Of a stretch of DNA of 64,000 nucleotides, positions 8,476 to 16,332 are shown piece by piece. The notes beneath the pieces are model-generated. The model saw only the letters and a program-made list of their open reading frames with translations, made no database searches and was not told the DNA's origin. Position 1 is the stretch's first letter. Each line of letters starts with the position of its first letter. The DNA is from Ancylomarina sp. DW003. Lineage in GTDB: Bacteria > Bacteroidota > Bacteroidia > Bacteroidales > Marinifilaceae. The stretch spans positions 124,001 through 188,000 of the forward strand of contig NZ_JAKJSD010000003.1 in assembly GCF_029029505.1 (NCBI RefSeq). Reading direction: 5' to 3'. A program made the position numbers and the translations under genes.

Positions 8476-8834
8476 GTTTCTCTTGATTGCGATGCAAAGA
8501 TGGTATGTTTTTCCATAAGCTCCAAATGTTTTTTGAAAATAAATGCCAAGAAACTCAATGTTTATGGGGCTTTTGAAGTTAAGTGCTTGTGAAGTAGAGT
8601 TTAATGGCTGAAAGTTTTTTTGATAAACTTTTCAGAGAAATAAACTGTTTTATTCGCCTGTCGAAATTTTGGGATTACTGCCTCCAAATGTAGGAATAGT
8701 CTTTCTGTTTGAACTGTTGCTTGTTATCATATGTTTGTTAGTCAAAATTCATAGTTCCTAACTCATAATTGGTTGTCGGTTACAGGGCTTTATCTTTTTC
8801 CCTTTATTTCCTCTCACCTTTAAACCTGTACCTT

Positions 8835-9188
8835 TTATCCTTGAATCATTTCCATGACGAAAACTCCAAAACACTCATGGTTATCGTAACTGTGACCAAC
8901 AATTTGGTTTTTATTGTTCATTACACCTTCCCAGGTATCTAAATGGTATTCAAACTCAATTTCAGAATCCAATATTTCTACAGCAGTACCCGATACTTTT
9001 AGCTTGTTGTCAATAAATGTCCCTTTAACATCTTGCTGAACACGGAAAGGTGTTTCTCCTTCAATTCGTTCAGTGTAAACAAACACACCCTTAATGTTTT
9101 CACCTTCTTGTGTAAGTTCTATAAAGCCTTCATCTTTACCAAATCCAAAATCTTCATTGAATGACCAGCGGCCTGTAATATTTTCCAT
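8835..9188 (-). CDS. Unknown small beta-rich protein, 117 aa
   Basis: Not recognised as a named family. The start MENITGRWSFNEDFGFGKDEG at 9188 is chosen because a strong promoter (9222-9252) lies inside the longer 138-codon frame that begins at 9251. The protein is acidic and has no signal peptide. It alternates hydrophobic and polar stretches (GFIELTQEGENIKGVFVY, VKGTFIDNKLKVSGTAV, GVMNNKNQIVGHSY), which suggests a small lipocalin-like or calycin-like beta barrel. It is monocistronic, between the tRNA-Leu cluster and mnmE on the opposite strand. Confidence 0.65.
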   Translation of the reverse strand: MENITGRWSFNEDFGFGKDEGFIELTQEGENIKGVFVYTERIEGETPFRVQQDVKGTFIDNKLKVSGTAVEILDSEIEFEYHLDTWEGVMNNKNQIVGHSYDNHECFGVFVMEMIQG

Positions 9189-9221
9189 TCTTGTTCTTAT
9201 ATCTAATTCATAAACTGAAAA

Positions 9222-9252
9222 CAAAGGTAGAGGAAAAGTCGAATGTTGCAAA
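9222..9252 (-). promoter_or_regulatory. Promoter of the 117-aa gene
   Basis: On the minus strand TTTG (9252-9249), 19 bases, then TACCTTTG (9229-9222): both elements match the Bacteroidota consensus exactly. The predicted transcript start is near 9215, which rules out the ATG at 9251 and decides the start at 9188. Confidence 0.75.
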
Positions 9253-9403
9253 AGCCGAAAAATCTGTGAAAGCTGCTCTTTATTCGTACCAAATCGTTAA
9301 TTTCTTTTTGTGATTATCTAGCCTGAAAACCCATTGCGACGAGCTTAAATCATTCTTAACTCATAATTCCTGATTCATAATTACTAATTCCTAAATTCTC
9401 ACT

Positions 9404-9411
9404 TATCTTTG
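9404..9411 (+). promoter_or_regulatory. mnmE promoter (-7 element)
   Basis: TATCTTTG is a full TAnnTTTG match with a predicted start near 9418 and a leader of about 60 bases. The -33 region has TTAC at the right spacing, only a partial match. Confidence 0.5.
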
Positions 9412-9480
9412 TACACTTTAATATTGAACAATGAGATGACATTATTTTAAAATTGTTCATGACTAATTATTTAATTGAAG

Positions 9481-10878
9481 ATGATCGATCAATCAACTAT
9501 ATGTGCCATTTCAACAGCTGCAGGACATGGCGCCATTGCAATTATCCGACTTTCGGGAAAGGAAGCTTTAAAAATATGTGACCAGGTATTTCAGGCCAAA
9601 AGCAAGAAACTTTTAAGTGATCAGAAAGCCAATACCGTTCATTTTGGTAATCTAATGGATGGGGAAGAGATTGTGGATGAAGTTTTGGTGACTGTATTTA
9701 AAGCCCCATACTCATACACTGGAGAGAATAGTGCCGAAATTGCTTGTCATGGCGCACCTTATATCCAACAACGAATCTTGCAGGTCCTATTGAAAGTAGG
9801 AGCCCGAATGGCCAATCCGGGTGAATACACCCAGCGTGCCTTCCTCAATGGCAAAATGGATCTTTCGCAGGCCGAGGCTGTTGCTGACTTGATTGCTTCC
9901 AGTTCAGCATCGGCACATAAGGTGGCTTTGCAACAAATGCGAGGTGGTTTTTCAAACGAAATTGCCAACTTGCGTGGACGCTTGCTACATTTTATTTCCA
10001 TGATAGAGCTTGAACTCGATTTTGGTGAGGAGGATGTAGAGTTTGCTGACAGAACACAGCTGCAAGCTTTGGTGAATGAGATTGAGAACATTATCAATAA
10101 ATTAGTGAACTCTTTTGAACTTGGGAATGCCATAAAGAATGGTGTACCTGTTGCCATTGTGGGAAATACCAATGTGGGGAAATCAACACTCTTAAACGCA
10201 CTCCTAAAAGAAGATAAGGCCATTGTTTCAGATATTGAAGGGACTACTCGTGACGTGATTGAGGATACCATCAATCTGGGAGGGGTAACCTTCCGCTTTA
10301 TCGATACAGCTGGAATCCGCACCACTCTCGATAAGATTGAGAATATGGGTATTGAACGTACCTTCCAAAAAATGCGTCAGGCTCAAATTGTGATGCTTTT
10401 GATTGATGCCAATCGTCCTGTCGACATGCTGAACGAATCGATTGCTAAAGTGAATGAGACAATAGACCGCGATCAGCAAAGGCTGATTGTATGTTTGAAT
10501 AAGATTGACCTGTGTGAGGATGCGGAAGCATTGAGCAAGCAGTTGGTTGGGTTGAAGAAAGAAGATAAGCTAATGTTTATTTCAGCCAAACAGCAAAAGA
10601 ATACCGACGAGCTGGCTACTGAATTATTGAAGGTAGTGAATATGGATACCCTGAACGAGCAGGATGTGATTGTGACAAATGCCCGCCATTTTGAAGCCCT
10701 AAATTCGGCTTTGGGAAGCATTCAGCGAGTAAACAATGGCTTAACGAACATGATTCCAACGGATTTTCTGGCTCAGGACATTCGTGAATGTTTGCACTTT
10801 CTGGGTGAGATTACTGGCGATATTTCAACGGATGAAGTACTTGGTAACATCTTTAAGAACTTCTGTATCGGTAAATAA
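9481..10878 (+). CDS. mnmE: tRNA uridine-5-carboxymethylaminomethyl(34) synthesis GTPase MnmE
   Basis: A 465-residue GTPase that works with MnmG to modify U34 of certain tRNAs. The N-terminal tetrahydrofolate-binding domain starts at MIDQSTICAISTAAGHGAIA. A helical domain is followed by the inserted G domain with GNTNVGKSTL (near residue 227), the G2/G3 region TTRD and DTAGIR, and NKID. The C-terminus ends in FCIGK, the essential CxGK tail. A TTG six bases upstream would add two residues; ATG 9481 is preferred. A terminator follows. Confidence 0.97.
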   Translation: MIDQSTICAISTAAGHGAIAIIRLSGKEALKICDQVFQAKSKKLLSDQKANTVHFGNLMDGEEIVDEVLVTVFKAPYSYTGENSAEIACHGAPYIQQRILQVLLKVGARMANPGEYTQRAFLNGKMDLSQAEAVADLIASSSASAHKVALQQMRGGFSNEIANLRGRLLHFISMIELELDFGEEDVEFADRTQLQALVNEIENIINKLVNSFELGNAIKNGVPVAIVGNTNVGKSTLLNALLKEDKAIVSDIEGTTRDVIEDTINLGGVTFRFIDTAGIRTTLDKIENMGIERTFQKMRQAQIVMLLIDANRPVDMLNESIAKVNETIDRDQQRLIVCLNKIDLCEDAEALSKQLVGLKKEDKLMFISAKQQKNTDELATELLKVVNMDTLNEQDVIVTNARHFEALNSALGSIQRVNNGLTNMIPTDFLAQDIRECLHFLGEITGDISTDEVLGNIFKNFCIGK

Positions 10879-10903
10879 TTCTATTTTTTATAAAAGTATT
10901 GAG

Positions 10904-10932
10904 AGGTTATTCCTTAGGGTATGACCTTTTTT
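10904..10932 (+). terminator. mnmE terminator
   Basis: Hairpin 10904-10927 (arms begin AGGTTAT and end ATGACCT, loop TTAG, one mismatch) followed by six T. Confidence 0.75.
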
Positions 10933-10943
10933 AGTGCTCATAA

Positions 10944-11897
10944 TTAGTTGTTTTTGTAATTGTCGGATAGTTTTTGCACCATTTCTTGCAGTGATGTATT
11001 TAGCTTAACAGGAGATAATATTTCAACTTTTTCTGTCATGCCCAAGATCCACCTGGCAAAGCCATTTAAGTCAGGGTTCAGGAATTTCATGTTTAAGCCA
11101 TCTCCATTTTCCTGTTGGTTTAAAAAGCCATACCAGTATTTTGATTCGTGTAGTAAGTGGGCCAGAGTTTTACTTACTTTTAGTTCAATTTCAAAACATT
11201 GAAGTTGTTCTTTTTCTCTTTTCAGATAGGCTTCGAACGCATTATCTAATTTTTTATCGTAAGTTGAATGGCTAACTTCCAATTTCTTGATGCGGTCGAG
11301 TCTAAAGTCACGATAATCGCCCCTTAACCGGCAATAGGCAATCAAATGCCAGTTTAAGGCATAAAATAGCAAGCCTATAGGCTCAACTTCGCGCAGTGTA
11401 AATTCTTGATTGTAATGGGCAAAATATTTCAGTTGTAAGACTTTAGATTGTACCAAAGCTTGTTGGATATCCTGAAGATAAATGCTGTCTCTTTCAGGGG
11501 CAGAAGACATGCCCGTAAATACCTTAACCGAATGATCCAGTTTTTCTAGTAACTCTTTGTCCTCGGCTTTCATTACCGATTTTATTTTGTACAGAGCATC
11601 CTGAAAGGCATGATCTACATTTTTATCAGATAAATGTGGAATGATTTTGCCTGCCATTAATATTGCTGAAGCTTCCTCTGTCGTAAACATGATGGGTGGA
11701 AGTGTATAATTATCATCTAAAAAATAGCCAACACCAGCTTCGGCTCCAATGGGAATGCCACCTTCTTCAAGAGCTCGTATATCGCGGTACACGGTTCTTA
11801 AACTTATCTCAAACCTATCTGCTATTTCTTGTGCTTTTACGACCTTTTTTGTTTGCAGTTGCGTTAAAATTGCCTGTAATCTGTCTATTCTATTCAC
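10944..11897 (-). CDS. HTH/WYL-domain transcriptional regulator (YafY family)
   Basis: A 317-residue regulator. Residues about 1-60 form a DeoR-like winged HTH (MNRIDRLQAILTQLQTKKVV, then EIADRFEISLRTVYRDIRAL and GIPIGAEAGVGYFL). The middle and C-terminus carry a WYL domain (RDFRLDRIKKLEVSH) and a C-terminal WCX-like extension. WYL regulators sense small ligands or nucleic acids. It sits 104 bases downstream of a GyrI-like gene on the same strand, a common pairing in which the regulator controls its neighbour; this is inference. Confidence 0.88.
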   Translation of the reverse strand: MNRIDRLQAILTQLQTKKVVKAQEIADRFEISLRTVYRDIRALEEGGIPIGAEAGVGYFLDDNYTLPPIMFTTEEASAILMAGKIIPHLSDKNVDHAFQDALYKIKSVMKAEDKELLEKLDHSVKVFTGMSSAPERDSIYLQDIQQALVQSKVLQLKYFAHYNQEFTLREVEPIGLLFYALNWHLIAYCRLRGDYRDFRLDRIKKLEVSHSTYDKKLDNAFEAYLKREKEQLQCFEIELKVSKTLAHLLHESKYWYGFLNQQENGDGLNMKFLNPDLNGFARWILGMTEKVEILSPVKLNTSLQEMVQKLSDNYKNN

Positions 11898-12001
11898 AAC
11901 GCTTTCTTGCTTTAGGTTTAATTTATAAAGGGATAAGAGACCGGAATATCAATTCCAATTTAAAGGATTTAATACTCCGGATTAATTTATAGTTTTTCCA
12001 A

Positions 12002-12460
12002 CTAGTTTACCTGAAATTGAATTTCTGTAATATTATTCGCCAAGTTATCGAAATCGCAATTGATATACAGTTCTCGACAGGATTTCTTTGGTTCTATAAG
12101 ACAGGTTTTCATTTCTTCCGTTAAAGTTTCGTACGAGTCTTTAAGCTTATCCCAGGCACCCAAATGGGTTTTCTTAACATGTACATATTCTTCAAGCTTT
12201 TCCAATTTAAATTTATCACTCTTAAATGAATTACCAAATGTTGCGACAGGTAAACAAATTTTCAAATCGAATTCAGCTTCCATATCACAGGTTTCCCAAG
12301 TGTAAATCCAGCATTGTGGTCCTGCCGGATGCAGGCCAGCCTGTACGGCTTCCTTCACGATTGCTTGAGGAAAATCTTCTATATCCTTCATTAAATCTTT
12401 AAATGTTGTTTTAATTTCTTTTGACACGACTGTCATTGCTGGGGCTGTCTGTTTTTCCAT
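12002..12460 (-). CDS. GyrI-like small-molecule-binding domain protein
   Basis: A 152-residue cytoplasmic protein with features of the GyrI/AraC effector-binding domain: an N-terminal strand pair (PAMTVVSKEIKTTF), the AGLHPAGPQCWIYTW segment typical of these folds, and the repeated half FKLEKLEEYVHVKKTHLGAWDKL with ELYINC at the end. Stand-alone versions bind hydrophobic cationic compounds or antagonise toxic drugs. No DNA-binding domain is present. It is probably linked functionally to the adjacent WYL regulator. No clear promoter was found; CAATGGTA at 12481 (minus TACCATTG) is one base off the -7 consensus. Confidence 0.72.
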   Translation of the reverse strand: MEKQTAPAMTVVSKEIKTTFKDLMKDIEDFPQAIVKEAVQAGLHPAGPQCWIYTWETCDMEAEFDLKICLPVATFGNSFKSDKFKLEKLEEYVHVKKTHLGAWDKLKDSYETLTEEMKTCLIEPKKSCRELYINCDFDNLANNITEIQFQVN

Positions 12461-12833
12461 AATTTCAATATTTAAATTAACAATGGTACAAACATAAATG
12501 GCCGTTGTGACAGCAGTATGTCAGTAGGATTTTTTTGTTGAATTATTTTCACCTATTGTTTTTAAATTTTGAAAACTCTAAAAGCTTAATGTCTTCAGTT
12601 TTTTGCACATTTTATATCAATTTATTAGCACAAATATAAACAGCTTCTGGTATTCATTTTTGTGTTTGCATTAGTAATTGATTAGGGAATATTAAAAATA
12701 GAGAATAGAAATTATAGTTGTGACTTGTTTGTGTTCGAACTTCATTTTCTATACTCTCCTGTTTCCTTTAGAGACGAGCAATATATATTGCTTAACTAGT
12801 GGTTGAAGTTAAGAGTTGGCAGCTTGTAGAATT
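12461..12833. other. Intergenic, no gene seen
   Basis: AT-rich with stops in all frames. A few dispersed inverted bits (for example near 12770-12800) are not convincing as terminators or promoters. Confidence 0.5.
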
Positions 12834-12957
12834 CTAATTTGTTAAGGACAAGCTCTTTTTAAATTGCTTAGGTGTTAATCCATATTTCCGTTTAAAGGCG
12901 GTTGTAAAGTGGGAGGCATATTCGTAACCACAATCCAAGGCAATAAAGAATAGATTA
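12834..12957 (-). pseudogene. C-terminal remnant of an AraC-family regulator
   Basis: On the minus strand a frame reads ALDCGYEYASHFTTAFKR then KYGLTPKQFKKSLSLTN and a stop at 12836-12834. This is the second helix-turn-helix of an AraC regulator (GYxxxxHFxxxFKRxxGxTPxxF). Upstream of it the frame is closed by an in-frame stop after about seven unrelated codons. Only some 37 codons of an original protein several times that length survive. It lies at the edge of the accessory block that contains the inversion locus, consistent with deletion during past rearrangement. Confidence 0.75.
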
Positions 12958-13040
12958 AGCTAACGCCTTTTGACATTTTTCTGGAGTATTGGATATACAT
13001 ATGTTATGGCGAATAAAGCTTAAAATAAGATTAAGAATAA

Positions 13041-13073
13041 AAGTGACACAGTTTAATTGTGTCGCTTTTTTTT
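13041..13073 (+). terminator. Terminator with no remaining gene upstream
   Basis: A 10-bp stem (AAGTGACACA with TGTGTCGCTT, one G-T) around a 7-base loop is followed by eight T. The plus-strand gene it served is not present; only a short AT-rich tail precedes it, suggesting another deletion remnant. Confidence 0.65.
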
Positions 13074-13191
13074 GTATTTAGACTTTAGGTATTCCTTATG
13101 AAGTAGATCACCAAATCCAATACCTAAATACTGTTAAAAATATTTTATGATATGACTATAGGAATATGTTTTTTATGCTAACTTAGTAGAG

Positions 13192-13236
13192 GTGAAAATT
13201 CATGATAAATTAATTGAATTTTACCTCAAACTCTAA
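13192..13236 (+). CDS. Possible 14-codon leader or gene remnant ending in the left inverted repeat
   Basis: GTG at 13192 opens VKIHDKLIEFYLKL and stops at TAA 13234-13236, inside the left inverted repeat. The mirror-image repeat on the right likewise contains the recombinase stop codon at the same place. It is preceded by GAGG. The peptide loosely resembles the N-terminal helix of tyrosine recombinases (LIEFYLKL). It may be a leader peptide, a scar of a second recombinase gene, or chance. Confidence 0.25.
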   Translation: MKIHDKLIEFYLKL

Positions 13237-13257
13237 TACAGGATAACTATTTATTAT
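13233..13257 (+). repeat. Left inverted repeat of the invertible segment (25 bp)
   Basis: The 25 bases beginning CTAATACAGG and ending TTTATTAT are exactly the reverse complement of 15185-15209. The next gene starts precisely 5 bases inside this repeat (ATG 13263), as does the gene on the other side. Confidence 0.92.
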
Positions 13258-13262
13258 AAGCG

Positions 13263-13997
13263 ATGACTAAATGGGTTGATTTTTTAACTAATAATGCTAT
13301 TGCATTAATTGTTGGTACTCTATTGGGAAAAGAAATTACCAGATATTTATATAAGCCACAGGTACTTATAAGAGTTCGAAATATATCTCCTTTATATTCT
13401 GATAATGGCTTTTTTGTATCAATTAAAATTGCAAATAAAGGAAGGACAGTTGCTACAAATTGTTGTGGGAAGATAACTCTTAACTTTAATAAGGAGGCTC
13501 TTATGGATCCTGATTCGTTCAAATTAGATCGCTTTGAAACAAGTTTACCCACTTACAGGTTAGAAAATATTAAATTAGATCACCCAAGACACCAACTAAC
13601 AACAAAGGCAAAAGATAGAAGTATAAAAAACAGTTCATTGTGCTGGTCTAAACTAGGAAATCCTAGTCAAATTAGTATAAATCCGGGCTCCATAGAAAGT
13701 CTTGATGTTTGTAGAGTTCAATTTTATAAGGATCAGAAAGAAGATCAGCAATTTTGGTATCTAATTTTCCCTTGTGAACAAGGTTGGCGAAAAGTGAAGT
13801 GTCGAATAAATTTGAAAAACAATGAAATAATTTCTGGAAAACTTTTTGTTTGTCCTGAGAATGTATTTCCTACGGTAAGGAAGTTTGTAGTTTCTCTTGA
13901 TGAACAAACAAATAAACCAATTTTCACCATTAAGAAATATAATATATTAAAACGCTTTTACTATTTCTTTTACAGAAGTAAACTATATTTCGATTGA
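13263..13997 (+). CDS. Unknown membrane-anchored protein in the invertible segment
   Basis: A 244-residue protein of no recognised family. Residues about 10-28 (NAIALIVGTLLGKEITRYLY) are a hydrophobic N-terminal anchor. The rest is soluble and beta-rich, with stretches such as VLIRVRNISPLYSDNGFFVS and VSIKIANKGRTVATNCCG reminiscent of immunoglobulin-like proteins of unknown function. The C-terminus is basic and aromatic (KRFYYFFYRSKLYFD). The start is set by the left inverted repeat, 5 bases upstream. In the present orientation it is the gene distal to the recombinase, and its last 15 bases overlap the glycosyltransferase 3' end. Role unknown; possibly expressed only in the other orientation. 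Confidence 0.75.
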   Translation: MTKWVDFLTNNAIALIVGTLLGKEITRYLYKPQVLIRVRNISPLYSDNGFFVSIKIANKGRTVATNCCGKITLNFNKEALMDPDSFKLDRFETSLPTYRLENIKLDHPRHQLTTKAKDRSIKNSSLCWSKLGNPSQISINPGSIESLDVCRVQFYKDQKEDQQFWYLIFPCEQGWRKVKCRINLKNNEIISGKLFVCPENVFPTVRKFVVSLDEQTNKPIFTIKKYNILKRFYYFFYRSKLYFD

Positions 13998-15179
13998 TTG
14001 TAAAGCATTTTTAATATAAATCGCTGAGTATTCTTTTGCACATTCACGTAAATCATATTTCATTCTAAATTTCACAGCTTCATAAGGGAAACGTTTTAAA
14101 TTATTCGTTACCTCAATAAGTTTTTCTGCTAAATTTTCAGGTGATTCATTTTTAAAGAAAAATGCATGATTAAAACCAGTGGCAATTTCCTTATAGGTTG
14201 GTATGTCACTTAATACTGTTGGTATACCTAATGATAAGGATTCTGATATTGATAAGCCAAAAGAGCAATACCTTTCAGGGGATATAACAATATCAACATT
14301 TCGATATGCCTCTTGAATTTCAGGGAATGTAATAACTTTTACAAACTTCTGGAGGTTATATTTAAAAACTATATCATCAAATCCTGATCTATATTTTTCA
14401 GAACTCTTTTTTACACCTGTAAAAATTACCTTGAATTTTATTCCCTTATTTTTTAGAATTGCACAAGCCTTCAAGGCAACATCATGTCCTTTTTGGAATG
14501 GTTGAAATCTTGAAGGCAATAAAATAACAATCTCATCTGAATCAAAAGCGTATTCTTTTTTTAATTCATTTTCCTTGGGTTCTATTAAAAAAGTATTTAA
14601 AGGTACTCCTAAGTTAATAGCATTCACATTTATATTAAAAGCTTGTGAAAAATACGACGCATAAAAGGAACTTGGAGTAAAAAGATTCTTATATTCATGC
14701 AAGTACGTTTCTTTATTAAATACAGATTCTTTTAGAAAATTAAAAAATCCTTCTCCCCAATACCAATCATATTCATGGTTATTCTCATGATTTGTTACTA
14801 CGTAATTTGGTTTTACGGGTATAAATGATGCTGATATGAATGAGTTAAAATGGTAAATATCAGCATCAATTCCTTCTAATTGTCTTAAGGTATATGCTGA
14901 TATTCTTTTAAGTGAGTCTATAGAATATTTTTCTCCTATAATCTCATTTTTAATAAACGCAGAAGAAAAATATGGATATTCTTTAGTTGAAAAATCATCG
15001 ATAAAACGTCCTAAAACCTTAATACCTTCAATGTAGGTTTCTTTCGTCTTACTTGAACACACAATGAATGGTTCATGTCCAAGTGCTTTCAAATCTTTAC
15101 TAAGATTTATCAAAAATCTTTCTGTACCACCAATATATTTTGGTATTATTTCCCAGTTAGTGTGTAAACAAATTTTCAT
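13983..15179 (-). CDS. Glycosyltransferase family 4 (GT-B fold) in the invertible segment
   Basis: A 398-residue GT-B enzyme. The N-terminal Rossmann domain has YIGGTERFLINLSKDLKALG, the usual donor-loop and helix of GT4. The C-terminal nucleotide-sugar domain has ILLPSRFQPFQKGHDVALKA, then SFGLSISESLSLGIPTVLSD. In the EX7E motif the second Glu is present but the first is replaced by Cys (CSFGLSISE), which is unusual though tolerated in some GT4 members. No membrane segment. It is probably involved in surface glycan assembly, which fits a phase-variable locus. It starts 5 bases inside the right inverted repeat and directly follows the recombinase gene on the same strand. Confidence 0.87.
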   Translation of the reverse strand: MKICLHTNWEIIPKYIGGTERFLINLSKDLKALGHEPFIVCSSKTKETYIEGIKVLGRFIDDFSTKEYPYFSSAFIKNEIIGEKYSIDSLKRISAYTLRQLEGIDADIYHFNSFISASFIPVKPNYVVTNHENNHEYDWYWGEGFFNFLKESVFNKETYLHEYKNLFTPSSFYASYFSQAFNINVNAINLGVPLNTFLIEPKENELKKEYAFDSDEIVILLPSRFQPFQKGHDVALKACAILKNKGIKFKVIFTGVKKSSEKYRSGFDDIVFKYNLQKFVKVITFPEIQEAYRNVDIVISPERYCSFGLSISESLSLGIPTVLSDIPTYKEIATGFNHAFFFKNESPENLAEKLIEVTNNLKRFPYEAVKFRMKYDLRECAKEYSAIYIKNALQSIEI

Positions 15180-15184
15180 GTATG

Positions 15185-15209
15185 ATAATAAATAGTTATC
15201 CTGTATTAG
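15185..15209 (-). repeat. Right inverted repeat of the invertible segment (25 bp)
   Basis: Exact reverse complement of 13233-13257. It contains the recombinase stop codon (TAA, 15208-15206) and lies 5 bases from the glycosyltransferase ATG. Confidence 0.92.
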
Positions 15210-16171
15210 GATGTCTGAATTTCCTCTAGCATTTTCATCTTTTTTCGCGGGTGTTTACTTCTCAAAATCTTTTTTTGCATAACATGATTGACGTGTGTGT
15301 AAATCTGAGTTGTCATGATCGAGCTATGACCAAGTAAGTGCTGAATGTATATAAGATCAACACCTTCCTCCAATAATAGCGTTGCAAAAGTGTGACGGAA
15401 AGTGTGAGGAGTGATGTTCTTTTCAATTTTGGCTAATCTGGAATATTTCTTAATCATAAACCTTACTGATTGATCTGATATAGGCTTGCATAGCTTATTT
15501 ATGAAGAAATATCCGGTTTGATTTATCTCACATTTAAATGCCTTTTGATACATTTTCAGGGCCATTATTGTTTCCTGATTACAAATCTGAATGGATCTTT
15601 CTTTATTTCCTTTGCCAAGAACTAAGATACTTGCAAAATTGGGACTTATATTTTTTGCCTCTAAACTGCATAGTTCAGAAACTCTGATTCCTGTGGCAAA
15701 AAGTAATTCGAGTATTGCAATATCTCTGGTAATTTCTTTAAAAGTGTATGATTCTTGCGACGAAACCCTATCTCTGTTATTGTAGGCCGACTTAAATATT
15801 TTATGTACATCAGAGATGTTGAGAACAGAAGGTAAAGTTTTAGATTCTTTGATTTGAATTCGAATCTTTCTAAATGGGTTAACTTTTATTTCATCCTCAA
15901 ATTCTAAAAAATTGAATAAAGCCTTTAAGGTTGCAATCTTTCTTTTTATCGTTTTGGGTTTCCAATCGGATAATAATTGGAGGTATTTTTTTAAAACAAA
16001 TTTGTCAATCTCAATCAGCTTAATTGAGTGACTGTTCGAATGAAGAAAATCAATAAACTGATTTATATCTGAAGAATAAGATTGAATTGTTTTAGAGCTT
16101 AATCCTTTTTCAAACCTACAGTGAAAGATAAAATCCTCACTTGCTTTAATTATTGTATTCATTTTTGTCAA
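15206..16171 (-). CDS. Tyrosine recombinase (XerC/D-like), likely invertase of the adjacent segment
   Basis: A 321-residue site-specific recombinase. The N-terminal SAM-like core-binding domain (FHCRFEKGLSSKTIQSYSSD) precedes a catalytic domain with all expected residues: R163 in TGIRVSELCSL, K187 in GKGNKERS, H256 and R259 in HTFRHTFA, H282 in LLGHSSI, and Y291 in TQIYTHVN. Because its stop codon falls inside the right inverted repeat, it is physically coupled to the segment it probably inverts. Such recombinases in Bacteroidota (Mpi/Tsr type) invert promoters or genes. Start may be Met1 or Met4. CATCTTTG on the minus strand (16195-16188) is a near-match -7 element. Confidence 0.92.
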   Translation of the reverse strand: MTKMNTIIKASEDFIFHCRFEKGLSSKTIQSYSSDINQFIDFLHSNSHSIKLIEIDKFVLKKYLQLLSDWKPKTIKRKIATLKALFNFLEFEDEIKVNPFRKIRIQIKESKTLPSVLNISDVHKIFKSAYNNRDRVSSQESYTFKEITRDIAILELLFATGIRVSELCSLEAKNISPNFASILVLGKGNKERSIQICNQETIMALKMYQKAFKCEINQTGYFFINKLCKPISDQSVRFMIKKYSRLAKIEKNITPHTFRHTFATLLLEEGVDLIYIQHLLGHSSIMTTQIYTHVNHVMQKKILRSKHPRKKMKMLEEIQTS

Positions 16172-16332
16172 GTTATAAGTAATTCGACAAAGATGAATAT
16201 TCTAATTGTATAGACTTGCTTGAGAAGAGCTATTCGATGCTATCAAGATACTTTTATTGAATACCTCTTAATTTTTAGTTCATAAATGAATTGAATATCT
16301 TCAAGACCTAAATTTAATCGAAAAGAAAACCA

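Larger units (their letters stand above)
8297..8590 (+). repeat. Tandem duplication, copy 2 (contains tRNA-Leu)
   Basis: Second copy of the block at 7944-8235, differing by scattered substitutions outside the tRNA. Neither copy has mobile-element genes, which suggests an unequal-crossover duplication of a tRNA unit. Confidence 0.8.
13233..15209. mobile_element. Putative invertible DNA segment with two alternative genes
   Basis: A 1977-bp segment is bounded by perfect 25-bp inverted repeats. Inside are two convergent genes, each beginning exactly 5 bases from its repeat and overlapping tail-to-tail by 15 bases. Outside the right end is a complete tyrosine recombinase whose stop codon lies in the repeat, so its transcript would read into whichever gene faces it (now the glycosyltransferase). 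Inversion would swap the unknown gene into that position. This is the architecture of site-specific phase variation; inversion itself is inferred, not observed. Confidence 0.75.

Noticed and set aside
9189-9251. Longer start for the 117-aa protein
   Set aside because: A consensus promoter lies inside this stretch.
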